From: Chryseosolibacter sp964551035
Lineage (GTDB): Bacteria > Bacteroidota > Bacteroidia > Cytophagales > Cyclobacteriaceae
Direction: 5' to 3'
Assembly: GCA_964551035.1 (NCBI GenBank)
Contig: CAZKBK010000024.1
Location: 6,773-70,772, forward strand
DNA: 64,000 bases
This document shows, one piece after another, positions 27,802 to 36,518 of the stretch. The translations under genes were made by a program, and so were the position numbers. Positions within the stretch are counted from its first letter, which is position 1. Each line of letters begins with the position of its first letter. The notes beneath the pieces are model-generated. The model was not told the DNA's origin and did not search any database. It saw only the letters and a program-made list of their open reading frames with translations.

Positions 27802-28434
27802 TCAGGCCGCAACGACGGGCATCTCGCGGATCAATCGCATTACGCGTTCGGTCAACAGGTCGCAGTGCGCGTTTCCAAACGGGAACAATTCCTTTGCCTC
27901 AACATTCTGAAGAAGGTTTTCGCGAATGATGGTCTTAGCGCGATGGAGCCTGACCTTTACGTTTTCTTCAGTGATGCCCAGTACATCGGCTGTCTTCCGC
28001 GTCGAAAATTCATTCACTTCCCTGACCACATACACCAGGCGGTATTTTTCCGGCAATTCCATCACTGCCGACTCCAGCACGTGTTTAAGTTGGTTTTTGT
28101 ACAAGCTTTCCACTACATCTTCGTTTTGGGATGGTTTTCTCGACACTTCTTCCAGGTCCAGCGAGGTGGTCTGTTTCTTTTTCCGCAACATCATCTTGCA
28201 TTCGTTGATCAGTATCCTTGTTATCCAGGTAAGGAATGAAGCTTCTCCCCGGAACGTCTCCAGGTGGGTATAGGCCTTGAGGTAGGTGGATTGAACGGCA
28301 TCCTGCGCATCCGACGACTCTTTCAGGATCGCCACCGCCGTGCGGTATAAGGGCTGATTGCAGACCTTGATAATGTGGCGGAATTCCTCCTTATCCCCTT
28401 GCAGGACCTTTTTAATGATTGCTTTAAAATCCAT
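27802..28434 (-). CDS. ECF-type RNA polymerase sigma factor
   Basis: A 210-residue sigma-70-family protein. Region 2 (about 20-90): SSDAQDAVQSTYLKAYTHLE and FRGEASFLTWITRILINECK; region 4 (about 125-180): LPEKYRLVYVVREVNEFS and TRKTADVLGITEENVKVRLH-RA, a clear helix-turn-helix. There is an extra C-terminal tail of about 25 residues with CDLLTERVMRLI, which resembles the N-terminal part of zinc-finger anti-sigma factors; no separate anti-sigma gene is adjacent. ATG at 28,434 chosen over an upstream TTG. It follows a small membrane-protein gene on the same strand by about 40 bp. Confidence 0.92.
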   Translation of the reverse strand: MDFKAIIKKVLQGDKEEFRHIIKVCNQPLYRTAVAILKESSDAQDAVQSTYLKAYTHLETFRGEASFLTWITRILINECKMMLRKKKQTTSLDLEEVSRKPSQNEDVVESLYKNQLKHVLESAVMELPEKYRLVYVVREVNEFSTRKTADVLGITEENVKVRLHRAKTIIRENLLQNVEAKELFPFGNAHCDLLTERVMRLIREMPVVAA

Positions 28435-28472
28435 GTCCACGTTCAAAATAGCTTCATTTTCTTACCCAATGT

Positions 28473-28814
28473 CTAGAACAACGCAAAGATGAGCAACAGG
28501 GCGAAAGCCCCCACAGCGATTAGCGCGTGGATAACGACTAACGCGACGGGCCCGGGCTTCTTTTGAAGGTCACGGACCAGCAGTACGGCGCCGCCCAGCG
28601 CAGCTACAATAAAAAGGATCAGCGCCAGATTCGGGTAGCTGCCCGGATTGCTGATCGCGTAGTAAATAAGCAGTCCCAGCGCGGTGGCCGCGAACAGCCC
28701 ATGCGCTACAACGGCAGGCTTCGGCGTTGCCGGCTTGCCGGAAATGATGGCGTTGGCGATGACTAAGCCCATCACCGCTGCCACAGCAAAGAGTCCGATG
28801 ATGACGTATAACAT
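28473..28814 (-). CDS. Small four-helix membrane protein, unknown function
   Basis: 113 residues, almost entirely hydrophobic, with about four transmembrane segments: the N-terminal one (LYVIIGLFAVAAVMGLVIAN), then HGLFAATALGLLIYYA, LALILFIVAALGGAVLLV, and LVVIHALIAVGAFALLLIFA. No family is recognised. It precedes the ECF sigma-factor gene in the same direction, so it might be co-transcribed with it. Confidence 0.7.
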   Translation of the reverse strand: MLYVIIGLFAVAAVMGLVIANAIISGKPATPKPAVVAHGLFAATALGLLIYYAISNPGSYPNLALILFIVAALGGAVLLVRDLQKKPGPVALVVIHALIAVGAFALLLIFALF

Positions 28815-28871
28815 AACTCTGGGTTTAGATTTCCAATTGGATGCTATCCCACCGCGTTAGGTTACAAAGAA

Positions 28872-29633
28872 TTATTTGCCAATCAGCCGCTCATTCCAGT
28901 CATAAACGCGCTCGGCGATGTTGATAAGCAGGTCGGGGTCCTTTTCCAGCGCGTTGCCAATAACAATCGTGTCGGCGCCCGCCTCCAGGGCAGCCATGGC
29001 CTTGCGGGCGGTATTTATTCCGCCGCCCACCACGAGGGGCACACGCACCGCACGCCTGACGGCTGCAATCATCTTTGGACTGATCTCACGCTCGGCGCCA
29101 CTTCCGGCGTCAAGATACATCGCCTTGAGGCCCAGCATTTCACCGGCCATGGCCGTGCACGCCGCCAGCGAATATTTCTCTTCCGGGATTGGTGTCGTGT
29201 TGCTGATGTAAGCGACCGAGGTGACCTTTCCGGAATTGATCAGCAAGTACCCGGTCGGGATGATCTCAAGATTCGTATTCCGGAGTATCGGCGCGGCGGC
29301 GACATGCTGGCCGATGAGCAGTTCCGGATTTCGCCCCGAGATCAGCGAAAGGAAAAGGATCCCGTCCGCTGCCGGATCGATCTGCATGGAATTGCCCGGA
29401 AAAATGATGACGGGAATGTTGACGTTCTTTTTGATCAGCCGGATTACGTCGCTGAGGTTGTTCGTGGTCAGAAGGCTTCCGCCGACCAGAAAATAATCCA
29501 CACAGTTTTCGCTCGCCAGGTTGATGAGGTATTGAAGCTTCGGGCCGTCGTCGACCTTGTCGGGATCGATGAGTACCGCGATGGACTTCTTTCCAAGTCG
29601 TCGTTTTTCCCCAAGATCAGCGAGCAGGGTCAT
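28872..29633 (-). CDS. Geranylgeranylglyceryl phosphate synthase family protein
   Basis: A 253-residue TIM-barrel prenyltransferase joining a polyprenyl diphosphate to glycerol-1-phosphate, the ether-lipid step best known from archaea but also present in Bacteroidota. Motifs: IAVLIDPDKV near the start, DYFLVGGSLLTT, PVIIFPGNSMQI (phosphate-side), ISGRNPELLIGQHV, TGYLLINSG, LKAMYLDAGSGA, and PLVVGGGINTARKAM and ADTIVIGNALEKD (phosphate-binding loops). The 5' end overlaps the upstream gene by 17 bp, indicating one operon with the two membrane-protein genes before it. The lipid product in this organism is unknown. Confidence 0.92.
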   Translation of the reverse strand: MTLLADLGEKRRLGKKSIAVLIDPDKVDDGPKLQYLINLASENCVDYFLVGGSLLTTNNLSDVIRLIKKNVNIPVIIFPGNSMQIDPAADGILFLSLISGRNPELLIGQHVAAAPILRNTNLEIIPTGYLLINSGKVTSVAYISNTTPIPEEKYSLAACTAMAGEMLGLKAMYLDAGSGAEREISPKMIAAVRRAVRVPLVVGGGINTARKAMAALEAGADTIVIGNALEKDPDLLINIAERVYDWNERLIGK

Positions 29634-30048
29634 CGGCGTTTTTTTGGGCGGGCACAGTTTGCGATTGCAGGTATTCCATCAACTTCTCCCTGGCGATGCT
29701 CAAAAGAAACATGGCCGCCTGGCTCGCCAATGCCGTGCCGATCTGCGCCACCACGCCGGGCGCATCCGGCTCCGCGTGAATAACTTCCTCCGCTTCGCCT
29801 CCCTCCCGTGCCTGGACCACTTTGATTTTTGCAGGCCGCGACTTTCGCTTCGGCTTCGAAGCGCCGGACAAACTGCTGACTACGGCATACCCAAGCGCCA
29901 GGGCGCCCCCCACCACCAAAGCCGTGGCAAGAACCTTCTGCGTTTTGTCAGAGATGAATTTAACCTCGTCTTCAATTTGCTTTTGATGCATGGCCGATTT
30001 TTTGAGAAGTCGTCCCTTTACGGGATCATCCGTTTCAAGCAATTCCAT
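29617..30048 (-). CDS. Hypothetical protein with one or two membrane segments
   Basis: 143 residues. A membrane segment (VLATALVVGGALALGYAVVS) is preceded by a charged N-terminal part and followed by a basic linker (KPKRKSRPAKIKV), and a weaker hydrophobic stretch (ALASQAAMFLLSIAREKL) lies near the end. No family recognised. It overlaps the GGGP-synthase gene by 17 bp and follows the holin-X-like gene by 3 bp, so the three are co-transcribed. The context hints at an envelope role. Confidence 0.7.
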   Translation of the reverse strand: MELLETDDPVKGRLLKKSAMHQKQIEDEVKFISDKTQKVLATALVVGGALALGYAVVSSLSGASKPKRKSRPAKIKVVQAREGGEAEEVIHAEPDAPGVVAQIGTALASQAAMFLLSIAREKLMEYLQSQTVPAQKNADDPAR

Positions 30049-30051
30049 AAG

Positions 30052-30408
30052 TCACTTCTTTTTCTTGTTCAACAATACGCCCAGGCGCGCCTCGACACCG
30101 CGGCTGAGGCTTTCGCGCCGCAGAAAGAGGATGAACCCCACGATCAAATAGAAGCCCGCGACGACGCTGAATCCCGCCAGGGCTCCCCATGCATCGCTTA
30201 TCTTCAAAGCAATGCCAATGCTGACAAATACGACGACCAGCGCAAAAACAAACGCGAGGAACAAGTACACCAGCACGGTAGCCAGGCCCTTCGCCAACTC
30301 TTCCTTCGCCTCGATCTTCACCAACTCGATGCGTGTCTCCACATAACCCGTGAGGTTGCTGATCAGCGTATCCACCTTAAAGAATTTTGCAATCGAATCC
30401 CGCAACAT
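30052..30408 (-). CDS. Holin-X (PF07332)-like membrane protein
   Basis: 118 residues from MLRDSIAKFFKVDTLISNLT: an amphipathic N-terminal helix (ETRIELVKIEAKEELAKGLA), two transmembrane helices with a short turn (VLVYLFLAFVFALVVVFVSI; GFSVVAGFYLIVGFILFL), and a basic tail (LLNKKKK). This is the layout of the 'phage holin family, superfamily III' proteins, which are chromosomal envelope proteins rather than true holins. The ATG at 30,408 is chosen; a longer frame adds an unlikely leader. First gene of the three-gene unit ending in GGGP synthase. Confidence 0.75.
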   Translation of the reverse strand: MLRDSIAKFFKVDTLISNLTGYVETRIELVKIEAKEELAKGLATVLVYLFLAFVFALVVVFVSIGIALKISDAWGALAGFSVVAGFYLIVGFILFLRRESLSRGVEARLGVLLNKKKK

Positions 30409-30549
30409 AAACGTAAGCGCCCTGTGCAATATAGACAGACATTTCAAGGGAAAAAAAGCATCCCAATCGAAAAATGAATGTGCGCGCAGGGGTTCCCGCG
30501 CCGGCGGAAAAGCTGGCGCTTCGGCGAAAAAAAGGATGCCCGGGAGCGC

Positions 30550-31737
30550 CTATTGAAGCTCCTGCAGGGCCATCCATGCCATTAGCCCCGGCGCCAGGAC
30601 CAGCGCGTCTTCATCGATGTCGAAGGTGGGGGTATGCACGTATGACGTAATGCCCTTCGCTTCGTTCGCTGTTCCTATCCGGTAGAACGACGCGGGGATG
30701 ACCTGAGAGTAGTAGGCGAAATCCTCGGCCCCCAGCGTGATGTCGATATCAACAACGTTCTCCCTGCCCACGTAGGCTTCGGCGGCACGCCGGATCCGGC
30801 GCGTTAGTTCGGGGTCGTTCTGAAGGTAGGGATATCCCCGCGAGATGTCTACCTCGCATCTCCCGCCCATTCCTTCAGCGACGCTCTCCGCCATTTTCCT
30901 GATCTTTTGCAACGCCGACTCGCGCCACGCCTCGTTCATGGCGCGGAATGTCCCCGCGATATTCACCTCGTTCGGAATGATGTTCGTCGCGCCTTCGCCA
31001 GAGATCTTTCCGAAGGTGAGCACCGTGGGCTGTTTCGGGCTGGCGTTCCGGCTGATCACCTGTTGCAACGCAATGATGATGTGCGAAGCAATCACAATCG
31101 GGTCTACCGCCAGTTCCGGCGCAGCGCCGTGACCGCCTTTGCCAACGACCTTCAGATAGATCTCATCGCAACTCGCCATGTACATCCCTTCCCGGAAGCC
31201 GATCTTCCCCACCGGGAGCAGCGGAAACACATGTTGCCCGATGATCCCCGTAGGCTGAGGATCTTTTAACGCACCATCCCTGATCATGTAAGAGGCGCCA
31301 CCGGGATTCTTCTCCTCACCGGGTTGAAAGAGCAAACGAACCGTTCCCTCAAACCTGTCCCTGACGGCATGCAATATCTTTGCTGTGCCCAGCAGGGACG
31401 AGGTGTGAACATCATGTCCACAGGCGTGCATGACACCGGGAACGGTTGACCGATAGGGAACCTCATTTGCCTCCTGAATGGGAAGCGCATCCATGTCTGC
31501 GCGCAGGGCGATGGTCTTCTTTTCCGGATTCCTGCCCTTGATTTCCACGACCAGGCCCGTGGTGGCGATACCCACCCTCGGCGTAAGGCCGGCCTCGCGC
31601 AGTTGCTCCTCCACGTATTTGGCGGTGTTGAATTCCTTGTACGACAATTCCGGGTGCGCGTGCAAATGCCGTCGCTGCCGGACGACCGTCGGGCTTACCT
31701 CTTCCGCCAGCTTTTTTATGATTTCGACCAGGTCCAT
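30550..31737 (-). CDS. M20 family amidohydrolase (N-acyl amino acid / IAA-amino acid hydrolase type)
   Basis: A 395-residue cytosolic metallo-hydrolase removing acyl groups from amino acids. It matches the M20D group: RRHLHAHPELSYKEFNTAKY, ALRADMDALPIQE, VMHACGHDVHTSSLLGTAKI (metal ligands Cys and His), LLFQPGEEKNPGGASYMI (Glu-Glu), GGHGAAPELAVDPI (dimerisation/lid domain), and HTPTFDIDEDAL at the end. No signal peptide. Monocistronic by appearance, about 140 bp upstream of the holin-X-like gene. The substrate cannot be deduced from sequence. Confidence 0.93.
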   Translation of the reverse strand: MDLVEIIKKLAEEVSPTVVRQRRHLHAHPELSYKEFNTAKYVEEQLREAGLTPRVGIATTGLVVEIKGRNPEKKTIALRADMDALPIQEANEVPYRSTVPGVMHACGHDVHTSSLLGTAKILHAVRDRFEGTVRLLFQPGEEKNPGGASYMIRDGALKDPQPTGIIGQHVFPLLPVGKIGFREGMYMASCDEIYLKVVGKGGHGAAPELAVDPIVIASHIIIALQQVISRNASPKQPTVLTFGKISGEGATNIIPNEVNIAGTFRAMNEAWRESALQKIRKMAESVAEGMGGRCEVDISRGYPYLQNDPELTRRIRRAAEAYVGRENVVDIDITLGAEDFAYYSQVIPASFYRIGTANEAKGITSYVHTPTFDIDEDALVLAPGLMAWMALQELQ

Positions 31738-31873
31738 TGTTGTCGGGAAAGAACCAAAATTAGCGAAAGTTTTAGCCTCCGCACGGAAATGAAACGAAAT
31801 GAAAAATAATATCGCGGACGATAGGGGTCATCGTCGGATGGGGTGTCTTAGAAGCATAAAACAAGAAACAGAC

Positions 31874-32515
31874 ATGAGTATCAGAACATTCCTCGCCGTG
31901 TGTATGATGAGCATAGGTACGGCTTCATTCGCGCAAGACTACGAGATCAAGACGTTGTTCGGCCATACCGGGTACCGCGCTTCCGGTGGCTATGGCGCCG
32001 TCAGCAACAAATTCACGACGATCAACGGGCACACCGCCAACCTGGTCGAGTTGTACGGTGGCTGGTATGTGAACCACAGGTTCCTTCTGGGGATCGGTGC
32101 TTCTTCGTTGACGAGTCGTTTACCCGTGCCGTCTGAATACAGCGTCTCGCCGTCCGAAAAAATGCTCTATCAGTACGGCCAGTTCGGCCTGATGCTCGAG
32201 TACACATTGTGGTCGCAAAAGGCGGTACACGTTGTCTTCCAAACCCTTGCCGGCGCCGGATTTACCGTTCAATACCGGCGCTACGAATGGGGGAATGACG
32301 ACTACTGGGACGATTTTAATGACCTTCCGTACGACTCGAACTGGTTCACCGTCGTTGAACCCGGCGTCCAACTCGAGATGAATCTCTTCAAATGGCTTCG
32401 GCTGGCGCCGGGAATATCCTACCGGGCGGTGTTCGACAGCAAGGCCGCGGGTCTCACGGATGACGCGCTCAGCGCGACTTCGTACAATGTGACGTTAAAG
32501 TTCGGAAAATTCTAG
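31874..32515 (+). CDS. Outer-membrane beta-barrel-like exported protein
   Basis: A 213-residue protein with a signal peptide (MSIRTFLAVCMMSIGTASFA, cut before QDYEIK). The mature part alternates polar and aromatic residues in strands (LVELYGGWYVNHRFLLGIGA, YQYGQFGLMLEYTL, VVFQTLAGAGFTVQYRRY) and ends with a C-terminal Phe (NVTLKFGKF), as in small outer-membrane barrels. Family not recognised. Start at 31,874 chosen because the signal peptide begins there. Its TAG overlaps the stop codon of the convergent gene (CTAG, 32512-32515). Confidence 0.7.
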   Translation: MSIRTFLAVCMMSIGTASFAQDYEIKTLFGHTGYRASGGYGAVSNKFTTINGHTANLVELYGGWYVNHRFLLGIGASSLTSRLPVPSEYSVSPSEKMLYQYGQFGLMLEYTLWSQKAVHVVFQTLAGAGFTVQYRRYEWGNDDYWDDFNDLPYDSNWFTVVEPGVQLEMNLFKWLRLAPGISYRAVFDSKAAGLTDDALSATSYNVTLKFGKF

Positions 32516-33030
32516 CGCCTGATCCGGATGCGGTTGGGAAGAACAATCGCGTTTGGAAAGTGCCGTTTGATGGCCAGGTAATCCGGTTGTGCCTCGAGAC
32601 GTGTATAATATTCACCTGTGCGAACTTTGTAGTTGGGCTGGACGTACTCCAGCTCAGCTTTCATTTCGGGCATGGCGATGGCGAGCTCCTTTCTGGAGTT
32701 CATTGCCCGCTCGAGGTTCGGACCGGAAAAAAGCTGAATGGTGTATCCGTCAACCGTGCCTTCGGCCAGGTTGATCATGCTGATGCTGTCGAGGATGCCG
32801 TCGAGGGTCTCGGTGATGGCGTGGCGCGCTTCAACATAACGCGCGGGGTCGCGGTCAAGGGCTTGTTTCAGGGAATCAACCTGCCGGACGGTATCCGCCA
32901 TCACCGCCGGCATGTCCCGCAAGGCTGAAAGGTCCTCCTCGTATTTCGTGTCGCCGCCCTTTTTGCTGGTAAGCTTCGAAGAACAGGCCACGCCGAAAAC
33001 TACCGCCGTCAGAAGAATGAAAATCCGCAT
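32512..33030 (-). CDS. SPOR-like-domain lipoprotein
   Basis: 172 residues, starting MRIFILLTAVVFGVACSS, a lipoprotein signal with Cys after GVA. A helical middle part follows (DTVRQVDSLKQALDRDP). The C-terminal 75 residues look like a SPOR-type fold: GTVDGYTIQLFSGPNLERAM, then VQPNYKVRTGEYYTRLEA and AIKRHFPNAIVLPNRIRI, with the paired beta-strand/helix pattern that in SPOR proteins binds denuded peptidoglycan. The ATG at 33,030 is preferred to an upstream TTG. It follows secA on the same strand by about 25 bp. Confidence 0.75.
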   Translation of the reverse strand: MRIFILLTAVVFGVACSSKLTSKKGGDTKYEEDLSALRDMPAVMADTVRQVDSLKQALDRDPARYVEARHAITETLDGILDSISMINLAEGTVDGYTIQLFSGPNLERAMNSRKELAIAMPEMKAELEYVQPNYKVRTGEYYTRLEAQPDYLAIKRHFPNAIVLPNRIRIRR

Positions 33031-33054
33031 ACTCAAGTCAGAATATTAAAAACA

Positions 33055-36000
33055 CTATTCGATAACAATGCATCGGTTATTCTTGATGTCGTCCTCCACT
33101 TTTTTGTATTTAACGTCGCGCAGCACCCTGCCGTCGGGATATTGAACGGTTACCCTGTCGTTTCGTCCGGCGATCTTCTCCGATTTGACCGGCATCACCT
33201 TTTCCCGCGGCGGTCGGTTCGGTTGTGGCTGTTGCTGGCCGCCACCGCTCAGCAGAGACCGCGACTCTTCCTTTTGCTCACTCAGGCGTGCACGGCGTTG
33301 TGCCCGTGCTTCCTGCACCTGATCGGGTTGTTGCGCCGGAATCTCCGCTTTCATGAGGAACGACACCGTGTCTTCGTTCACCTTGGCGATAAAACGCTTG
33401 AACAGTTCAAAGCCTTCGAACTTGTAGATCAGCAGCGGATCCTTCTGCTCGTAGACGGCGTTCTGAACCGATTGCTTCAGGTCGTCCATTTCGCGCAGGT
33501 GTTCCTTCCATTGCTGGTCGATGATCGCCAGCGTCACGCGCTTCTCCATGGCCTTGATGAGCTCGGCATTGTTCGTCTGCACACATTTTTCAAGGCCGGC
33601 GGCAACGCCGATGGTCCTCGCGCCATCCGTAAAGGGAACGAGGATGTTTTCGATCGTCGCGCCGCGGGTTTTATGGATCTCTTTCAGTACAGGCATCGCC
33701 TTTTCGGCGATCATGCGGTTCTTGCGCTGATACTGATCCAGCGCATTTTGGTACAATGCCGCTCCCAGCCTTCCGGTGTCGGTCTTGTCGAAGTCTTCCT
33801 TGCTGATCTCGTAGTCGATGCCTAACGTGCTCAACACGTTTAGCCTCAGGCTCTCATAATCGTTGGCGTTCTTCGCGTTGATGACGAGGTCTTCGCTGGT
33901 ATCAAACATCATCGTGAGGATGTCGAGTTCGAGTCTTTCGCCGAAGAGCGCATTCTTCCGGCGCTTGTAGATCACCTCGCGCTGCGCGTTCATGACGTTA
34001 TCATACTCGAGAAGCCGCTTGCGAATGCCGAAGTTGTTCTCCTCCACTTTCTTTTGTGCGCGTTCAATCGAGCTGGTGACCATGGAATGCTGGATCACCT
34101 CACCTTCCTTGAGGCCGAGCCGGTCCATGATGCGCGCAATACGCTCGGGCATGAACAGACGCATCAGGTTGTCTTCAAGGGAGACGTAGAACTGGGAAGT
34201 CCCCGGATCGCCCTGGCGTCCCGAGCGCCCTCTCAACTGTCGGTCTACCCGCCGGGATTCGTGCCGCTCGGTACCGATGATGGCAAGCCCGCCCGCGTCG
34301 CGCGATTCGGGCGTGAGCTTGATGTCCGTACCACGACCGGCCATGTTCGTGGCAATCGTCACGGTCCCCGGCTTTCCGGCCTCCGCCACGATCTCCGCTT
34401 CCCGCTGGTGTTGCTTCGCGTTCAGCACCTGGTGCTTGATCTTCCGGATCTGGAGCATCCTGCTCACCAGTTCGGAAATCTCGACCGATGTGGTACCCAC
34501 CAGCACCGGGCGGCCCTCCTGCGTCAGCTTGACGATCTCGTCGATCACCGCGTTGAATTTTTCCCGCGTCGTCTTGTACACCAGGTCGTCGTAGTCTTTA
34601 CGCACCGCGGGCCGGTTCGTGGGTATCGCCACGACATCGAGTTTATAAATGTCCCAAAGCTCTCCCGCTTCCGTTTCCGCAGTACCCGTCATGCCGGCGA
34701 GCTTGTGGTACATCCGGAAATAATTCTGCAGGGTGATGGTGGCATACGTTTGCGTGGCGTCTTCCACCTTTACGTTCTCCTTCGCTTCGATGGCCTGGTG
34801 CAACCCGTCGGAGTAACGCCTTCCGTCCAGCACGCGCCCCGTCTGCTCGTCTACAATCTTGACCTTGCCATCAACGATGATATATTCGGTATCCTTCTCG
34901 AAGAGCGTATAAGCCTTCAGCAACTGGTTCACCGTGTGAATCCGCGCCGCCTTCACCTGGTATTCGCGGATAAGTTCCTCCTTCCTTTGAAGCCGTTCGT
35001 GGTCATCCAGCGCAGGGTCATTTTCAATGCGGGTGAGTTCCGTGCCGATCTCGGGCATAATAAAAAACCTGGGATCTTCGCCCTCACCGGTGATCAGGTC
35101 AATCCCTTTCTCCGTCAACTCCACCGCGTTGTCTTTTTCGTCGATCACAAAATAGAGCGGTTTATCCGCCTCGGGCATGTTGCGCTTGTTGTCCTGCAGG
35201 TAATAGTTCTCCGTTTTTTGCAGGATTGCCTTGACCCCTGTCTCGCTCAGCAGCTTGATGAGGGGCTTGTGCTTGGGCATGGCCCGGAACGCGCGAAACA
35301 GCGGCGTGCCCGCCTCCTTCTCATTATTGTCGGTAATCGCTTTGCGCGCCGCCGTGAGGTATTCGTTGATCAGTTTCTTTTGCGCTTCAACCAATTTGAA
35401 GATGCGCGGCTTCAGGTCGTAGAACTCGTGCTCGTCGCCTTTGGGCACGGGTCCGGAAATGATCAACGGCGTCCTGGCTTCGTCGACGAGTACAGAGTCG
35501 ACTTCGTCCACCATGGCGTAGTGATGGGCGCGCTGCACCAGCTCTTCCGGGTCATGGGCCATGTTATCGCGGAGATAATCGAAGCCGAATTCATTGTTCG
35601 TACCATACGTGATGTCGGCGCGATAGGCGTTCCTGCGCGCGGCGGAGTTCGGGTCATGCTTGTCGATGCAATCCACGGTAATACCGTGAAACTCGAAGAT
35701 CGGCCCCATCCATTCGCTGTCGCGCGTGGCGAGATAGTTGTTTACCGTGACGATGTGCACGCCGCGGCGGGCCAGTGCGTTGAGAAACGCGGGAAGCGTT
35801 GCCACCAGCGTCTTTCCTTCACCCGTCGCCATTTCGGCGATCTTGCCCTGATGGAGTACCACGCCGCCGATAAGCTGAACGTCATAGTGCACCATATCCC
35901 ACGTGATCAGGTTGCCGGCAGCCAGCCATCGGTTCTGCCAGATCGCCTGATCCCCTTCGATACGCACGTGCTCGTGCGACGCCGCATAGCGCCGGTCGTA

Positions 36001-36402
36001 GTCCTGAGCCGTCACCGCTATGGATTCATTCTCCTTAAATCGTCTGGCGGTTTCCCGAACGATCGCGAAGGTTTTGGGAAGTACCTTCAACAGCACTTTC
36101 TCGAGTTCCTTGTTGCGCTCCCCTTCGATCTTGTCGATCTCGGCGAATACGCCCTCCTTCTCCCCGAGTTCCATGTCCGGATGATCGGCAATCCGCTGGT
36201 GCAGGGCCGCGAGCTGGTCGTCGATGGGTTTTAATTCCGTATTTATCCGTTCCTGGATAAGCTGCGTTTCGCGCCGGAGGTCGTCGTTGGAGATGGCCTG
36301 GAGTTTCTCAAACTCCCGCTTGCTCTCCTCCACGATCGGCATGATCCGCTTGATATCCTTATCCGACTTGGTTCCAAAGATTTTGGCTATAAGTTTAAGC
36401 AT
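33055..36402 (-). CDS. secA: Preprotein translocase ATPase SecA
   Basis: The motor that pushes unfolded proteins through SecYEG. 1115 residues, longer than the about 900 of E. coli, as usual in Bacteroidota: an extra helical stretch (about 50-140) precedes the Walker A loop MATGEGKTLVATL (about 191-203). Other motifs: HIVTVNNYLATRDSEWM, YGTNNEFGFDYLRDNMA, the Walker B-like MVDEVDSVLVDEARTPLI, GTAETEAGE, VLVGTTSVEISELVS, TIATNMAGRGTDIKL and RQLRGRSGRQGDPG. The C-terminus lacks the Cys-rich zinc tail and ends KYKKVEDDIKNNRCIVIE. The SPOR-like lipoprotein gene follows closely. Confidence 0.98.
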   Translation of the reverse strand: MLKLIAKIFGTKSDKDIKRIMPIVEESKREFEKLQAISNDDLRRETQLIQERINTELKPIDDQLAALHQRIADHPDMELGEKEGVFAEIDKIEGERNKELEKVLLKVLPKTFAIVRETARRFKENESIAVTAQDYDRRYAASHEHVRIEGDQAIWQNRWLAAGNLITWDMVHYDVQLIGGVVLHQGKIAEMATGEGKTLVATLPAFLNALARRGVHIVTVNNYLATRDSEWMGPIFEFHGITVDCIDKHDPNSAARRNAYRADITYGTNNEFGFDYLRDNMAHDPEELVQRAHHYAMVDEVDSVLVDEARTPLIISGPVPKGDEHEFYDLKPRIFKLVEAQKKLINEYLTAARKAITDNNEKEAGTPLFRAFRAMPKHKPLIKLLSETGVKAILQKTENYYLQDNKRNMPEADKPLYFVIDEKDNAVELTEKGIDLITGEGEDPRFFIMPEIGTELTRIENDPALDDHERLQRKEELIREYQVKAARIHTVNQLLKAYTLFEKDTEYIIVDGKVKIVDEQTGRVLDGRRYSDGLHQAIEAKENVKVEDATQTYATITLQNYFRMYHKLAGMTGTAETEAGELWDIYKLDVVAIPTNRPAVRKDYDDLVYKTTREKFNAVIDEIVKLTQEGRPVLVGTTSVEISELVSRMLQIRKIKHQVLNAKQHQREAEIVAEAGKPGTVTIATNMAGRGTDIKLTPESRDAGGLAIIGTERHESRRVDRQLRGRSGRQGDPGTSQFYVSLEDNLMRLFMPERIARIMDRLGLKEGEVIQHSMVTSSIERAQKKVEENNFGIRKRLLEYDNVMNAQREVIYKRRKNALFGERLELDILTMMFDTSEDLVINAKNANDYESLRLNVLSTLGIDYEISKEDFDKTDTGRLGAALYQNALDQYQRKNRMIAEKAMPVLKEIHKTRGATIENILVPFTDGARTIGVAAGLEKCVQTNNAELIKAMEKRVTLAIIDQQWKEHLREMDDLKQSVQNAVYEQKDPLLIYKFEGFELFKRFIAKVNEDTVSFLMKAEIPAQQPDQVQEARAQRRARLSEQKEESRSLLSGGGQQQPQPNRPPREKVMPVKSEKIAGRNDRVTVQYPDGRVLRDVKYKKVEDDIKNNRCIVIE

Positions 36403-36518
36403 CGTCTCTTTCCTGAATGTTTATGTTGGGCATCTGTTTGCCGGGGTCACGATCGGACCGTCAATACCCTCAAAAGGGCATAAAGTTAAGTTCTTTTTGC
36501 GATTTCCTGGTCGATCAA

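Noticed and set aside
34054..36234. 726-codon ORF on the forward strand
   Set aside because: Lies wholly antisense to secA, whose motifs are unmistakable; a product of GC-rich codon bias.
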